A DNA stretch of 64,000 nucleotides from Geodermatophilus sabuli (GTDB taxonomy: Bacteria; Actinomycetota; Actinomycetes; Mycobacteriales; Geodermatophilaceae): assembly GCF_010686765.1 (NCBI RefSeq), contig NZ_JAAGWF010000017.1, forward strand, positions 1 to 64,000, in the 5' to 3' direction. Position numbers and translations under genes: made by a program. The notes under the pieces were generated by a model that searched no databases, had not been told where the DNA came from, and was given only the letters and a program-made list of their open reading frames with translations. Positions 30,864 to 40,519 of the stretch are shown in pieces. The stretch's first letter is position 1; each line of letters starts with the position of its first letter.

Positions 30864-31829
30864 GTGGAGCACGGGTCGCACTCGGGCATGTGGGTGCCCG
30901 CCGAGCCGCCGACCTGGGGACGGATGTTCCTGCCGCACCTCGACGGCTGGTCGGTGCTGGCGGTGCTCAGCCTGCTCGGCGTGGCCGGCTACCTCGTCGC
31001 GGTCGTCCGCCTGCGCCGCTCGGGGGTGTCCTGGCCGTGGTGGCGGACCGCCGCCTGGATGGTCGGATGCCTGTCGCTGTTCGCCGTCACGGGCACCTGG
31101 CTCAACGGCTACAGCATGGTGCTGTTCAGCGTGCACATGGCCCAGCACATGGTGCTGTCGATGGTGTCGCCGCTGCTGCTGCTCGTCGGCTCACCGGTCA
31201 CGCTGGCCCTGCGCACCCTGCCCCGCGGCAAGGGGCTCGTCGGTGTCCCACGGGCCCTGCTCCTGGACGCGCTGCACAGCCGGGTCGCGCGCTTCCTCTC
31301 GCACCCGGCGTTCACGCTGCCGCTCTTCCTCGCCAGCCTGTACGGCGTCTACTTCACGCCGGTCTTCGACGCGCTCATGGGCGATCCGCTCGGCCACCAG
31401 TTCATGCTGGCCCACTTCACCGTGACCGGACTGCTGTTCTTCGGGCCGATCCTGGGGCAGGACCCCTGGCCGCGGAGCATCGGCCACGGCGCGCGGATGC
31501 TGGAGCTGCTGATCCCCATGCCCCTGCACGCCTTCTTCGGCGTCGCGGTCATGATGGCCGGCTCGCTGGTCGTGTCGACCTTCGCCGACCCACCCGCGGC
31601 CTGGGGGGTGGACCCGCTGTCCGACCAGAGCACCGCCGGCAGCATCGCCTGGTCCTTCGGCGAGCTGCCGACGGTGTTCGTCATGGTCGTCGTGCTGTTC
31701 TCGTGGATGGGCTCCGAGGAGCGGCGTGCGCGCCGGATCGACCGGACCGCCGTCCGCACCGAGGACGCCGAGCTGGATGCCTACAACGCCCGGCTGCGGG
31801 CCATGGCGACGCGGACGTCGCCTTCCTGA
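30864..31829 (+). CDS. Cytochrome c oxidase assembly protein, CtaG/Caa3 type
   Basis: A 321-residue membrane protein of the caa3_CtaG family with seven hydrophobic segments. Conserved His/Met-rich stretches are FSVHMAQHMVLSMVSPLLLL and LGHQFMLAHFTVTGLLFFGP, consistent with copper delivery to oxidase. MPLHAFFGVAVMM is a third typical helix. Bacterial CtaG of this type is needed for Cu(A)/Cu(B) assembly. The oxidase subunit I gene lies 3.2 kb downstream, separated by unrelated genes. Copy B of the 72-nt inverted repeat follows the stop. Confidence 0.9.
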   Translation: MEHGSHSGMWVPAEPPTWGRMFLPHLDGWSVLAVLSLLGVAGYLVAVVRLRRSGVSWPWWRTAAWMVGCLSLFAVTGTWLNGYSMVLFSVHMAQHMVLSMVSPLLLLVGSPVTLALRTLPRGKGLVGVPRALLLDALHSRVARFLSHPAFTLPLFLASLYGVYFTPVFDALMGDPLGHQFMLAHFTVTGLLFFGPILGQDPWPRSIGHGARMLELLIPMPLHAFFGVAVMMAGSLVVSTFADPPAAWGVDPLSDQSTAGSIAWSFGELPTVFVMVVVLFSWMGSEERRARRIDRTAVRTEDAELDAYNARLRAMATRTSPS

Positions 31830-31849
31830 CCCCGCGACCTCGACCTCGC

Positions 31850-31921
31850 GTCGATCATGGGCTCGTCGCCGGCGACACGGCGGGACATCCCGCTCGCGTC
31901 AGCAACGAGCCCATGATCGAC
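31850..31921. repeat. 72-nt inverted-repeat element, copy B
   Basis: Arms 31850-31869 and 31902-31921 (19 of 20 pair) surround a 32-nt spacer containing GCGGGA-CA-TCCCGC. It lies between convergent genes (CtaG and an MFS pump), as copy A does. Arm positions 3 and 13 differ from copy A together with their pairing partners on the other arm. Confidence 0.85.
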
Positions 31922-31935
31922 CGCGGACGCCCGGT

Positions 31936-33483
31936 TCAGCCGACGTGCGCGACGGCGTCGGTGTCGGTGGGGATGTCGTCCTTGGTCGCCTTGATCAGCA
32001 GCGCCGAGGCCACCGCGCCGAGGACGAGCAGGGCGGCCGCCCACGTGAACGCGGTCGTGTAGCCCTCCACCTGGGCCTGGAGGACGACAGCCGGGTCCTG
32101 CGGGTTGCCCCCGCTGGTGGCGACGCCGGTGACGTAGTCGGTGATCGCGCCGACCGAGAGGGTCGCGAGCAGCGCGGTGCCGATCGAGGCGCCGATCTGC
32201 TGCGTGGCGTTGAGCACCGCGCTGGCCGCGCCGGCGTCGTGCCCGCCCACGCCGATGAGGGCGAGGTTCGACAGCGGGACGAACGTGAAGCCCAGCCCCA
32301 GGCCGAGCAGCAGCTGGCCGGGGAAGGCCAGCCCCCAGAAGCCGCTGTCGACCTCGAGGAAGGACATGACGAACAGGCCGGCGGCCGCGAGCAGCCCGCC
32401 GAGCACCATCAGCGGCTTCGGACCGACCCTCGGCACCAGGCCGCTGGCCGCGCCGGCGGAGACCAGGACGCCCAGCGTGGTCGGCAGCGACGCGAAGCCC
32501 GCCGTGACCGGCGTGTAGCCGAGCACCTGCTGGAAGTAGAGGCTGAGGAAGAAGAACGCGCCGAGGAGTCCCGCCCCGACCAGGGTCGAGGTCAGGTAGG
32601 CCCCACCCCGGTTGCGGTCGAGCAGCAGCCGCATCGGCAGCAGCGGGTTGCGGGTGCGCAGTTCCACGACGACGAAGGCGGCCACGGCCAGCACCCCCAC
32701 GCCGATGAACAGCAGGGCCCACGGGTCGGCCCACGCACTGTCGGTGGAACCGGTCGCGGCGTTCTCCTCGGCGGCCTGGGCGACGCGGGTGAAGCCGTAG
32801 ACGAAGGACGCGAGGCCCAGCGTGCCGAGGACGGCCCCCGGGACGTCGTAGCTGGTGTCCCCCGGCGTCCGGCTCTCCGGCACGATGCGGATCGCCGCCG
32901 CGATCGCGAGGACGGCGACCGGCACGTTGACCCAGAAGCACCAGCGCCAGTCGGCGTACTCGGTGAGCACGCCGCCGAGCAGCAGGCCCACGGCCGAGCC
33001 GCCACCGGCGATCGCGCCGTAGACGGCGAAGGCCTTGGCGCGCTCCTTCGCGTCGGTGAACAGGACCGTGATCAGTGCCAGCGAGGCGGGGGCCAGCAGC
33101 GCCCCGAAGGCACCCTGCAGGGCGCGCGCGGCGAACAGCAGCTCCTCGCTGGTCGCGATGCCGCCCAGCGCGGAGGCGACCGCGAAGCCGCCGGCGCCGA
33201 CCAGGTAGGTGCGCTTGCGCCCCCAGAAGTCGGCGATCCGGCCACCGAGCAGCAGCAGTCCGCCGAACGTGAGCGTGTAGGCGGTGACGATCCACTGCAG
33301 GTTGGCCGAGGCGATGTCCAGATCGGCGGCGACGGCCGGCATGGCGATGTTCACGATGGTCGCGTCGAGGATGACCATCAGGATGGTGACGGCGATGACC
33401 GCCAGCGCCAGCCACCGCCTCGGGTACGGCTCGTCACCGATGTGGCCGGCGCCGGAGGCGCGGGTGGGCGTGGGGTCTGTCAT
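31936..33483 (-). CDS. MFS multidrug transporter, DHA2/EmrB-QacA family
   Basis: A 515-residue transporter with fourteen predicted helices. DHA2 landmarks are LDATIVNIAMPAVAADL in helix 1, motif A GGRIADFWGRKRTYL, and the antiporter motif region GGGSAVGLLLGGVLTEY in helix 5. It would expel drugs, dyes or natural products using proton motive force. ATG 33483 is chosen for the GAGGA site six bases upstream; longer frames read into the divergent gene. No adjacent regulator is seen. Confidence 0.93.
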   Translation of the reverse strand: MTDPTPTRASGAGHIGDEPYPRRWLALAVIAVTILMVILDATIVNIAMPAVAADLDIASANLQWIVTAYTLTFGGLLLLGGRIADFWGRKRTYLVGAGGFAVASALGGIATSEELLFAARALQGAFGALLAPASLALITVLFTDAKERAKAFAVYGAIAGGGSAVGLLLGGVLTEYADWRWCFWVNVPVAVLAIAAAIRIVPESRTPGDTSYDVPGAVLGTLGLASFVYGFTRVAQAAEENAATGSTDSAWADPWALLFIGVGVLAVAAFVVVELRTRNPLLPMRLLLDRNRGGAYLTSTLVGAGLLGAFFFLSLYFQQVLGYTPVTAGFASLPTTLGVLVSAGAASGLVPRVGPKPLMVLGGLLAAAGLFVMSFLEVDSGFWGLAFPGQLLLGLGLGFTFVPLSNLALIGVGGHDAGAASAVLNATQQIGASIGTALLATLSVGAITDYVTGVATSGGNPQDPAVVLQAQVEGYTTAFTWAAALLVLGAVASALLIKATKDDIPTDTDAVAHVG

Positions 33484-33562
33484 GGGTGGTCCTCGGGGTC
33501 GCGCTCGGGGAGATGGCCGCGGTCGGGCGCTGAGGAACCTAGCCGCCTGAGACCATCTCCAC

Positions 33563-34081
33563 GTGCCGGTTTCCGTGGTGTTCACCGCCGACACGCACGT
33601 CCCCAAGCGTGCGCGTGACCTACCTCATTCCCTGTGGGCCGCCGTCGACGCCGCCGACGTCGTCGTGCACGCCGGTGACTGGGTCGACGTCGCACTGCTC
33701 GACCGGCTCGAGGAGCGCTCCGCCCGGCTGGTCCCGGTGCACGGCAACAACGACCACGGCGCGCTGCGCGTGCGGCTGCCCGAGGTGGCGCGGGTCGAGC
33801 TCGAGGGCCTCCGGCTCGCCGTCGTCCACGAGACCGGTGACCGGACGGGGCGGGAGGCCCGCTGCGCGGCCCGGTTCCCGGACGTCGACGTGCTGGTGTT
33901 CGGGCACAGCCACATCCCGTGGGACACGGTGGCGCCGGTCGAGGGCCGGGCCACGGGTCTCCGGCTGCTCAACCCCGGCTCGCCGACCGACCGCCGCCGG
34001 CAGCCGCACGGCACCTTCGTGACCGCGGTGATCGCGGACGGGGCGCTGCACGACGTCACCTTCCACCCGGTCCCGAGGTGA
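33563..34081 (+). CDS. YfcE/MJ0936-type metallophosphoesterase
   Basis: A 172-residue calcineurin-like phosphoesterase. All metal motifs are visible: DTH (9-11), VVHAGD, GNNDHGALR, VVHETGDR and GHSH. Members hydrolyse phosphodiesters such as model compounds or 2',3'-cyclic nucleotides; the native substrate is unknown. GTG 33563 is the start; the upstream region diverges toward the MFS gene. The stop overlaps the start of the rRNA-methyltransferase-like gene (GTGA), so they are coupled. Confidence 0.92.
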   Translation: MPVSVVFTADTHVPKRARDLPHSLWAAVDAADVVVHAGDWVDVALLDRLEERSARLVPVHGNNDHGALRVRLPEVARVELEGLRLAVVHETGDRTGREARCAARFPDVDVLVFGHSHIPWDTVAPVEGRATGLRLLNPGSPTDRRRQPHGTFVTAVIADGALHDVTFHPVPR

Positions 34082-34950
34082 CGGCGGCGCACGCCCGCCG
34101 TCCCTGGCCGGCGCGCGCGGTCGACCTGCTGGCCTGCCCGGTCTGCGGCGGGCCACTGGCCGCCCTCCCCGGCGACACCGGGCTGCGCTGCTCCGGCGGC
34201 CACGCCTACGACCGGGCGCGCCAGGGACACGTCACGCTCCTGCCGCCGGGGCACGTCCCGCCCTCGGGTGACTCCGCGGCGATGGTCGCCGACCGGGCGG
34301 CCTTCCTGTCCGCCGGCCACTACCGCGGCGTCACCCGCGCCCTGGCCGACGCCGTCCTCGCCGACGGGCCACCGCCCGGCACCCTGCTCGACCTCGGCGG
34401 GGGCACCGGGCAGCACCTGGCCGGCGTCCTCGACCGGCTGCCGGACGCCGTGGGCGTCGGTCTGGACTCCTCGCGGTACGCCGCCCGCCGCGCGGCCGGG
34501 GCGCACCCGCGGGCCCTCGCCGTCGTCGCCGACACGTGGGCGCGGCTGCCGCTGCGCGACGCCGCCGTGGACCGGGTGCTGGTCGTCTTCGCCCCGCGCA
34601 ACGGTCCCGAGACCGCCCGGGTGCTGGCACCGGGCGGCCGGCTGGTGGTGGTCACACCGGCCGCGGACCACCTGGCCGAGCTGATCGGCCCGCTCGGCCT
34701 GTTGCAGGTCGATCCGGACAAGGCCCGCCGGCTGACCGCGGCGCTCGAGCCGTCCCTGCGCCCGGCGGGCCGGAGCGGCCACCGCGAGCGGCTGGAGCTG
34801 GACAGGGCGGCGCTCACGACGCTGGTCGGCATGGGCCCGCACGCCCGGCATCTCAGCCCCGAGCGGCTCGCGGCGGCCGTGGACCGACTCCCGGAACGGA
34901 CGGCCGTGACCGTCTCGGTGGACGTCAGCACCTGGGCGCCGGCCGCGTGA
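34078..34950 (+). CDS. RlmA/TlrB-like 23S rRNA guanine-N1 methyltransferase
   Basis: A 290-residue methyltransferase. The N-terminal zinc-binding region LLACPVCGGPLAAL...LRCSGGHAYDRARQGHV carries the Cys-Cys-Cys-His set of RlmA proteins. The SAM-binding motif is LLDLGGGTGQHLA, followed by GVGLDSSRYAARRAA and LPLRDAAVDRVLVVFAPRN. RlmA(I) methylates G745 and TlrB-type RlmA(II) G748 of 23S rRNA; gram-positive members are usually the G748 type, which affects tylosin response. The assignment between them is inference. The start overlaps the preceding stop by four bases. Confidence 0.85.
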   Translation: MTAAHARRPWPARAVDLLACPVCGGPLAALPGDTGLRCSGGHAYDRARQGHVTLLPPGHVPPSGDSAAMVADRAAFLSAGHYRGVTRALADAVLADGPPPGTLLDLGGGTGQHLAGVLDRLPDAVGVGLDSSRYAARRAAGAHPRALAVVADTWARLPLRDAAVDRVLVVFAPRNGPETARVLAPGGRLVVVTPAADHLAELIGPLGLLQVDPDKARRLTAALEPSLRPAGRSGHRERLELDRAALTTLVGMGPHARHLSPERLAAAVDRLPERTAVTVSVDVSTWAPAA

Positions 34951-35008
34951 CCGGCGCGCCCCCGACGTCGACGGGAACACCCGGCCGTGGACCGTCTAAG
35001 CTGCGGCC

Positions 35009-36760
35009 GTGACGATCGCACCGGCGCCGATCGTGAGCCGGCCGAGCCCGGCTCGCGAGGTCGAGAAGGGCTCGCGGCTCTCGAACCTGCTGCGGACCAC
35101 CGACCACAAGACCATCGGCCTCATGTACCTGGCCACCTCCTTCGCATGGTTCATGGTCGGCGGGCTGATGGCCATGCTGATCCGCGGGGAGCTGGCCCAG
35201 CCGGGTCTGCAGTTCCTCTCCCCGGAGCAGTACAACCAGCTGTTCACCATGCACGGCACGGTGATGCTGCTGATGTTCGCGACGCCGCTGTTCTTCGCGT
35301 TCGGCAACCTGATCATGCCGCTGCAGATCGGCGCTCCCGACGTCGCGTTCCCGCGGCTGAACGCCTTCTCCTACTGGCTGTTCGCCTTCGGGTCCCTCAT
35401 CGCGGTCTCCGGCTTCCTGACCCCCGGCGGCGCGGCGGACTTCGGGTGGACGGCCTACACGCCGCTGTCCGACGTCGCCCACAGCCCCGGCGCCGGCGGG
35501 AACCTGTGGATCACGGGTCTGGCGGTCAGCGGTCTGGGCACCATCCTCGGCGGTGTCAACTTCATCGCCACGATCGTCTGCCTCCGCGCGCCCGGCATGA
35601 CGCTGTTCCGGATGCCGATCTTCACCTGGAACGCGCTGGTCACGAGCGTCCTGATCCTGCTCGCCTTCCCGATCCTCACCGCGGCGCTGCTCGCGCTGCT
35701 GGCCGACCGGAACCTCGGCGCCCTGGTCTACTCGGAGGAGAACGGGGGGCCGATGCTGTGGCAGCACCTGTTCTGGTTCTTCGGGCACCCCGAGGTCTAC
35801 ATCATCGCGCTGCCGTTCTTCGGCATCATCACCGAGATCATCCCGGTCTTCAGCCGTAAACCGCTGTTCGGCTACAAGGGCATGGTCGGCGCCACGCTGC
35901 TGATCGGTGGCCTGTCGCTCACCGTGTGGGCGCACCACATGTACGCCACCGGTGCGGTGCTGCTGCCGTTCTTCGCGTTCCTGACCTACCTGATCGCCGT
36001 GCCGACCGGCATCAAGTTCTTCAACTGGATCGGCACCATGTGGCGCGGTCAGATGACCTTCGAGACGCCCATGCTGTTCTCGATCGGCTTCATGGTCACC
36101 TTCCTCCTCGGTGGACTGACCGGCGTCCTGCTGGCCAGCCCGCCGCTGGACTGGCACGTGTCCGACACCTACTTCGTCGTCGCGCACTTCCACTACGTCG
36201 TGTTCGGCACGGTCGTGTTCGCCGCCTACGCCGGCATCTACTTCTGGTTCCCCAAGATGTGCGGCCGGATGATGGACGAGCGGCTGGGCAAGCTGCACTT
36301 CTGGCTGACGTTCATCGGCTTCCACGGCACGTTCCTCGTCCAGCACTGGCTGGGCAACGAGGGCATGCCGCGGCGCTACGTCAACTACCTGCCCACCGAC
36401 GGGTTCACCACCCTGAACACCGTGTCCACGATCTTCTCGTTCGTGCTGGGTGCCTCCACCATCCCGTTCCTCTACAACGTGGTGAAGTCGTGGAAGTACG
36501 GCCGGCTCGCCGTCCGCGACGACCCGTGGGGTCACGGGAACTCGCTGGAGTGGGCGACGTCGTCCCCGCCGCCGCGGCACAACTTCGTGGAGATCCCGAA
36601 GATCCGCTCCGAGCGTCCGGCGTTCGAGGCGCACTACCCGCACCTGCTCGACCGCCTGCAGCGTGAGGCGCACGCAGGCAAGCGGCACGAGCCGTATGCC
36701 GCCGAGCTGGGCGGCACGGCCGGGCCGCGCCAGGGGCCCAACGACCCCGACCCCACCTGA
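35009..36760 (+). CDS. ctaD: Cytochrome c oxidase subunit I
   Basis: A 583-residue heme-copper oxidase subunit I (A-type) with twelve helices. Heme a ligand His is in [20 protein letters not shown]. The Cu(B) region shows [19 protein letters not shown] with the His-Tyr pair, and [10 protein letters not shown] supplies the other Cu(B) histidines. Heme a3 and heme a ligands lie in [13 protein letters not shown]. It reduces oxygen to water and pumps protons in the aerobic chain. Other subunits (CtaC, CtaE, qcr genes) are not in this window; CtaG lies 3.2 kb upstream. Confidence 0.97.
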   Translation: MTIAPAPIVSRPSPAREVEKGSRLSNLLRTTDHKTIGLMYLATSFAWFMVGGLMAMLIRGELAQPGLQFLSPEQYNQLFTMHGTVMLLMFATPLFFAFGNLIMPLQIGAPDVAFPRLNAFSYWLFAFGSLIAVSGFLTPGGAADFGWTAYTPLSDVAHSPGAGGNLWITGLAVSGLGTILGGVNFIATIVCLRAPGMTLFRMPIFTWNALVTSVLILLAFPILTAALLALLADRNLGALVYSEENGGPMLWQHLFWFFGHPEVYIIALPFFGIITEIIPVFSRKPLFGYKGMVGATLLIGGLSLTVWAHHMYATGAVLLPFFAFLTYLIAVPTGIKFFNWIGTMWRGQMTFETPMLFSIGFMVTFLLGGLTGVLLASPPLDWHVSDTYFVVAHFHYVVFGTVVFAAYAGIYFWFPKMCGRMMDERLGKLHFWLTFIGFHGTFLVQHWLGNEGMPRRYVNYLPTDGFTTLNTVSTIFSFVLGASTIPFLYNVVKSWKYGRLAVRDDPWGHGNSLEWATSSPPPRHNFVEIPKIRSERPAFEAHYPHLLDRLQREAHAGKRHEPYAAELGGTAGPRQGPNDPDPT

Positions 36761-36763
36761 CGG

Positions 36764-36817
36764 ACGCCCCCTCCTCCCCGCTCCTCACGAGCGCGGGGCG
36801 GTGCCCTCGAGGGGGCC
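36764..36817 (+). repeat. Stop-adjacent stem-loop repeat, copy after ctaD
   Basis: GC-rich element starting a few bases after the ctaD stop. Outer arms are GCCCCCTC and GAGGGGGC, inner arms CCCCGC and GCGGGG. It shares the segment GGGGCGGTGCCCT with the element after the MBL gene at 44231. It is followed at once by a second hairpin. Confidence 0.65.
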
Positions 36818-36818
36818 A

Positions 36819-36860
36819 GCAGCGACGCCCCGTCGGCCCCGGCCGGCGGGGCGTCGCTGC
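36819..36860 (+). terminator. Terminator after ctaD
   Basis: A perfect 14-bp stem (36819-36832 with 36847-36860) with a 14-nt loop, 58 bp after the ctaD stop and 78 bp before serB. Confidence 0.75.
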
Positions 36861-36938
36861 GTCGAGGGCCCGGCGTCCGGCGGCCGCCTGTACGGCCCGG
36901 CGACCGGAGGCCCGGGGTCGGTAGGGGACGATGACGCC

Positions 36939-38219
36939 GTGCCGTTCGACGACCCGACCGACCGACCGCCGACCGCGCAGGACGGCGCGTGCGCCCAGCT
37001 GACCCTCACCGGTGCCGACCGGACGGGGCTCACCGCGTCGCTGTTCGCCGAGCTGGCCGCGCCCGGCCGCGACCTCCCGCCGGTCGAGGTGGTCGACGTC
37101 GAGCAGGTCGTCGTGCACGGGCAGCTGGTGCTCGGCGTCGTCGTCCGGGTCCTGCCCGACGAGGGGAGGGTGGCCCTGCCACCGGAGGTGCTCCTGGACC
37201 GGCTGCGGCGGCTCGCCGCCGACGTGGCCGAGGCCGCAGGGGTCGACGTCGTCGCGGAGCTGGCCCCCCACCGCGCGCCCGCGGCGCGGCGGCCGGGCCG
37301 CCCGCACCACGTGATCGTGCTGGGTCGCCCCGTGCCGCCCGAGGCGGTGGCCGGTGCGGCGTCGGCGATCGCCGCGATCGGCGGGAACATCGAGGGCATC
37401 CGCCGGCTGTCCGACTTCCCGGTCACCAGCTTCGAGATGACCGTGACGGGGGCCGAGGCCACCGCCCTGCGCAGCGCGCTCGGCGAGGTGGCCTCGGCCA
37501 CCGGTGCCGACATCGCCGTCGAGCAGGTCGGCCTGACCCGGCGCAGCAAGCGGCTGATCGTGCTCGACGTCGACTCGACCCTGGTGCGGGGGGAGGTGAT
37601 CGACGAGCTGGCTGCGCGCGCCGGGCGGGCCGCCGAGGTCGCCCGGATCACCGCCGCGGCGATGAACGGCGAGCTGGACTTCGCCGAGTCGCTGCGGGCC
37701 CGGGTCGCGGCGCTGGCCGGGCTCCCGGTGGAGGTGCTGGCGGAGGTGCGCGAGCACCTCGTGCTCACCCCGGGCGCCCGCACCCTGATCCGCACGCTCA
37801 AACGGCTCGGGTTCCGCTGCGGGATCGTCAGCGGCGGGTTCACCCAGATCACCGACCACCTGGCCGAGGAACTCGGGCTGGACTTCGCCGCCGCGAACAC
37901 CCTCGAGGTGCGCGACGGCCAGCTGACCGGCGGCCTCGTGGGGGAGATCGTCGACCGGGCGGGCAAGGCGCGGGCGCTGGAGCGGTTCGCCGCGACGTAC
38001 GACATCCCGCTGGAGCAGACCGTCGCCGTGGGTGACGGCGCCAACGACCTCGACATGCTGGGCGTCGCGGGCCTGGGCATCGCCTTCAACGCCAAGCCCT
38101 ACGTGCGGGAGCAGGCGCACACGGCGCTCAACCTGCCCTACCTCGACGCGGTGCTGCAGGTGCTCGGGTTCACCCGCGACGAGGTCCTCGACGCCATCCC
38201 CACGCCCTCCTCCGGATGA
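36939..38219 (+). CDS. serB: Phosphoserine phosphatase
   Basis: A 426-residue SerB, the last step of serine synthesis. Two N-terminal ACT-like regulatory domains (about 15-110 and 124-195, the second with VIVLGRPVPPEAVAGAASAI) precede a HAD domain. Catalytic Asp210 and Asp212 lie in VLDVDSTLVRGEVIDELAA; motif II Ser is in GIVSGGFTQI and motif III in AVGDGANDLDML. The tandem ACT plus HAD layout matches the mycobacterial SerB2 type, which is feedback-controlled by serine. GTG 36939 follows AGGGGA. Confidence 0.95.
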   Translation: MPFDDPTDRPPTAQDGACAQLTLTGADRTGLTASLFAELAAPGRDLPPVEVVDVEQVVVHGQLVLGVVVRVLPDEGRVALPPEVLLDRLRRLAADVAEAAGVDVVAELAPHRAPAARRPGRPHHVIVLGRPVPPEAVAGAASAIAAIGGNIEGIRRLSDFPVTSFEMTVTGAEATALRSALGEVASATGADIAVEQVGLTRRSKRLIVLDVDSTLVRGEVIDELAARAGRAAEVARITAAAMNGELDFAESLRARVAALAGLPVEVLAEVREHLVLTPGARTLIRTLKRLGFRCGIVSGGFTQITDHLAEELGLDFAAANTLEVRDGQLTGGLVGEIVDRAGKARALERFAATYDIPLEQTVAVGDGANDLDMLGVAGLGIAFNAKPYVREQAHTALNLPYLDAVLQVLGFTRDEVLDAIPTPSSG

Positions 38220-38283
38220 CACCGCGGCCACGGCGACCGGCACGGCGGAGGCCCGACGGGGCTGGGACGGCCAGCTGTGCCCC

Positions 38284-38856
38284 TCAGGGCGCGTGGACGG
38301 CGCCCTCGAGGTGCACGCCCGCGGTGCGGAGCTGGTCGAGAGCGGCCTCGGTGGTCCCTTCGGCGACTCCGGCGGTGAGGGGCAGCAGCACCCGGGTGGC
38401 GAAGCCCTCGGCGACGGCGTCCAGCGCGGTCGCCCGCACGCAGTGGTCGGTGGCGATCCCGACCACGTCGACCGCGTCCACCCCGTGCTCCCGCAGCCAG
38501 TCGGCCAGCGGCACGCCGTCGGCGCGGCCCTCGAACCCGGAGTAGGCGGCCGCGTACTCGCCCTTGTCGAACACCGCCTCCAGCGACCCACGGTCCAGCC
38601 GGGGGTGCAGCTCCACCCCGCCGGTGCCGACCACGCAGTGCGACGGCCAGGTCTCGACGAAGTCCGGCTCCTGGGCGAAGTGCCCGCCGGGGTCGACGTG
38701 GTGGTCCCGGGTGGCGACGACGTGGGCGTAGTCGCCGGCGTGCGCGCGCAGGTGCTCGCTGATCGCCGCTGCGACCGCCGTCCCGCCGGCCACCGCGAGG
38801 CTGCCGCCCTCGCAGAAGTCGTTCTGCACGTCCACCACCACCAGTGCGCGGCTCAT
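38284..38856 (-). CDS. pncA: Nicotinamidase
   Basis: A 190-residue isochorismatase-fold enzyme converting nicotinamide to nicotinate. The catalytic triad is Asp9, Lys98 and Cys139 (DVQNDF, VFDKGEYAAAYSGF, IATDHCVRATALD). Metal-binding Asp51 and His53 lie in RDHHVDPGGH, with His59 as a further candidate. This is also the enzyme that activates pyrazinamide in mycobacteria. ATG 38856 has GGGGAGGAG upstream, and the gene begins 16 bp after the pncB stop, forming an NAD-salvage operon. Confidence 0.95.
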   Translation of the reverse strand: MSRALVVVDVQNDFCEGGSLAVAGGTAVAAAISEHLRAHAGDYAHVVATRDHHVDPGGHFAQEPDFVETWPSHCVVGTGGVELHPRLDRGSLEAVFDKGEYAAAYSGFEGRADGVPLADWLREHGVDAVDVVGIATDHCVRATALDAVAEGFATRVLLPLTAGVAEGTTEAALDQLRTAGVHLEGAVHAP

Positions 38857-38872
38857 CGCAGCTCCTCCCCGC

Positions 38873-40156
38873 TCAGTCGTGCACCGTCTCGATGGCGCAC
38901 TCGCCCCGCGAGAGCGCCCACGCCTCATCGGGCATCGCGGCCCGCGCCCGCTGGTGGTGCGCCCGCGCCGCGGCCAGCGCCGCCCGGGGCGGCGCGTCGT
39001 CGCAGAGCTGCCCACCGCGCACCAGCTCGACGACCAGCTGGCGGTCGCCGTCCTGCGGCGCGATCGGGCGGCTGCTGACGACCTCCGCCGTCGCCGTCCC
39101 GGAGGCGTCGTGCCGGCGGACGGCGTGCTTGCGGCCGCCGACGGAGTTCTTCCCCTCCGAGCGCTTGGCCACCGGCACCCCGTCCCGCTCCACCAGCTTG
39201 TAGACCATCCCCGCCGTCGGGGCGCCCGAACCGGTCACCAGCGACGTGCCGACGCCGTAGCCGTCGACCGGTGCGGCCATGAGCCCGGAGATGGCGAACT
39301 CGTCGAGGTCGCTGGTCACGATGATCTTCGTGCGGGTGGCACCGAGCTCGTCGAGCAGCTGCCGCGCGCGGGTGGCGAGGGTCGGCAGGTCCCCGGAGTC
39401 CAGCCGGATGGCGCCCAGGTCGGGGCCGGCGACCTCGACCGCCGTCCGGATGCCGCGCTCGACGTCGTAGGTGTCCACCAGCAGGGTCGTCCCGACGCCG
39501 AGGGTGGCCACCTGGGCCCGGAAGGCCGCGGCCTCGTCGTCGTGCAGCAGGGTGAAGGCGTGCGCGCTCGTGCCGGCGGTGGGTACGCCGTAGCGGTGGC
39601 CGGCCTCCAGGTTCGAGGTGGTGCCGAAGCCGACCAGGTGGGCGGCGCGGGCCGCGGCGACGGCGGCCTGCTCGTGGGTCCGCCGGGAGCCCATCTCGAT
39701 GCACGGCCGCTCGCAGGCCGCGGCCACCATCCGGGCGGCGGCCGAGGCGATCGCGCTGTCGTGGTTGAGCACGGAGAGGATGAGCGTCTCCAGCAGCACC
39801 CCCTCGGCGAACGACGCACGGACCGTGAGCACGGGGGAGCCGGGGAAGAAGAAGTCGCCCTCGGCGTAGCCGTCGACGTCCCCGTTGAAGGAGAAGCCGG
39901 CCAGCCAGTCGAGCAGCCGGGCGTCGGTGAGGCCCTGCTCGCGCAGGGCGGCCAGGTCGTCGTCGGTGAACCGGAACCGCGGCAGCTGCTCCAGCAGCCG
40001 CCCGGTGCCGGCGACCACCCCGTACCGGCGGCCGTGCGGCAGCCGCCGGGCGAACACCTCGAACACGCAGTCGCGATCGGCGGTGCCGTCGGCGAGGGCG
40101 GCGGCGAGCATCGTGAGCTCGTACCGGTCGGTGAGCAGCGCGGGACCCGTCGGCAT
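38873..40156 (-). CDS. pncB: Nicotinate phosphoribosyltransferase
   Basis: A 427-residue type II phosphoribosyltransferase that couples nicotinate and PRPP to nicotinate mononucleotide. Landmarks are LLTDRYELTMLAAAL at the start, ERPCIEMGSRRTHEQAA, VGFGTTSNLEAGHRYGVPTAGTSAHAF (reported here in parts; the substrate-binding His lies in it) and AIRLDSGDLPTLATRAR. ATG 40156 is the start. It is divergent from clpS as in mycobacteria and leads the pncB-pncA operon. Confidence 0.95.
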   Translation of the reverse strand: MPTGPALLTDRYELTMLAAALADGTADRDCVFEVFARRLPHGRRYGVVAGTGRLLEQLPRFRFTDDDLAALREQGLTDARLLDWLAGFSFNGDVDGYAEGDFFFPGSPVLTVRASFAEGVLLETLILSVLNHDSAIASAAARMVAAACERPCIEMGSRRTHEQAAVAAARAAHLVGFGTTSNLEAGHRYGVPTAGTSAHAFTLLHDDEAAAFRAQVATLGVGTTLLVDTYDVERGIRTAVEVAGPDLGAIRLDSGDLPTLATRARQLLDELGATRTKIIVTSDLDEFAISGLMAAPVDGYGVGTSLVTGSGAPTAGMVYKLVERDGVPVAKRSEGKNSVGGRKHAVRRHDASGTATAEVVSSRPIAPQDGDRQLVVELVRGGQLCDDAPPRAALAAARAHHQRARAAMPDEAWALSRGECAIETVHD

Positions 40157-40222
40157 GGCTCCGGAGCGTAGGCGCAGGCGGCGGGGCCCCACCCCTCGAG
40201 GACCGTCTCCTAGAGTGGACGG

Positions 40223-40519
40223 GTGGCCGGACCGCTCGCGCCTGAACGCACCCCGGACACCACCGTCGACGAGGAGCACGACCTCGACCGGCCGTGGGTC
40301 ACCATCGTCTGGAACGACCCGGTGAACCTGATGACCTACGTGACCTTCGTGCTGCAGGAGCTGTTCGGCTACGACGAGCCGACGGCGACCACCCTGATGC
40401 TGCAGGTCCACCACGAGGGCCGCGCGATCGTCAGCTCCGGCCCGCGCGAGCGGATGGAGCACGACACCAGCCGGCTGCACGCCTACGGGCTGTGGGCCAG
40501 TTTCCAGCGCGACTCATGA
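40223..40519 (+). CDS. clpS: ClpS adaptor
   Basis: A 98-residue adaptor that delivers N-degron substrates to the Clp protease. After a disordered acidic N-terminus the core reads [20 protein letters not shown], in which the Asn-Asp pair contacts the N-terminal residue, and continues through [23 protein letters not shown] 40223 is the start; its stop overlaps the ATG of the DUF2017 gene. The order pncB(divergent)-clpS-DUF2017 matches Mycobacterium Rv1330c-Rv1332. Confidence 0.95.
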   Translation: MAGPLAPERTPDTTVDEEHDLDRPWVTIVWNDPVNLMTYVTFVLQELFGYDEPTATTLMLQVHHEGRAIVSSGPRERMEHDTSRLHAYGLWASFQRDS

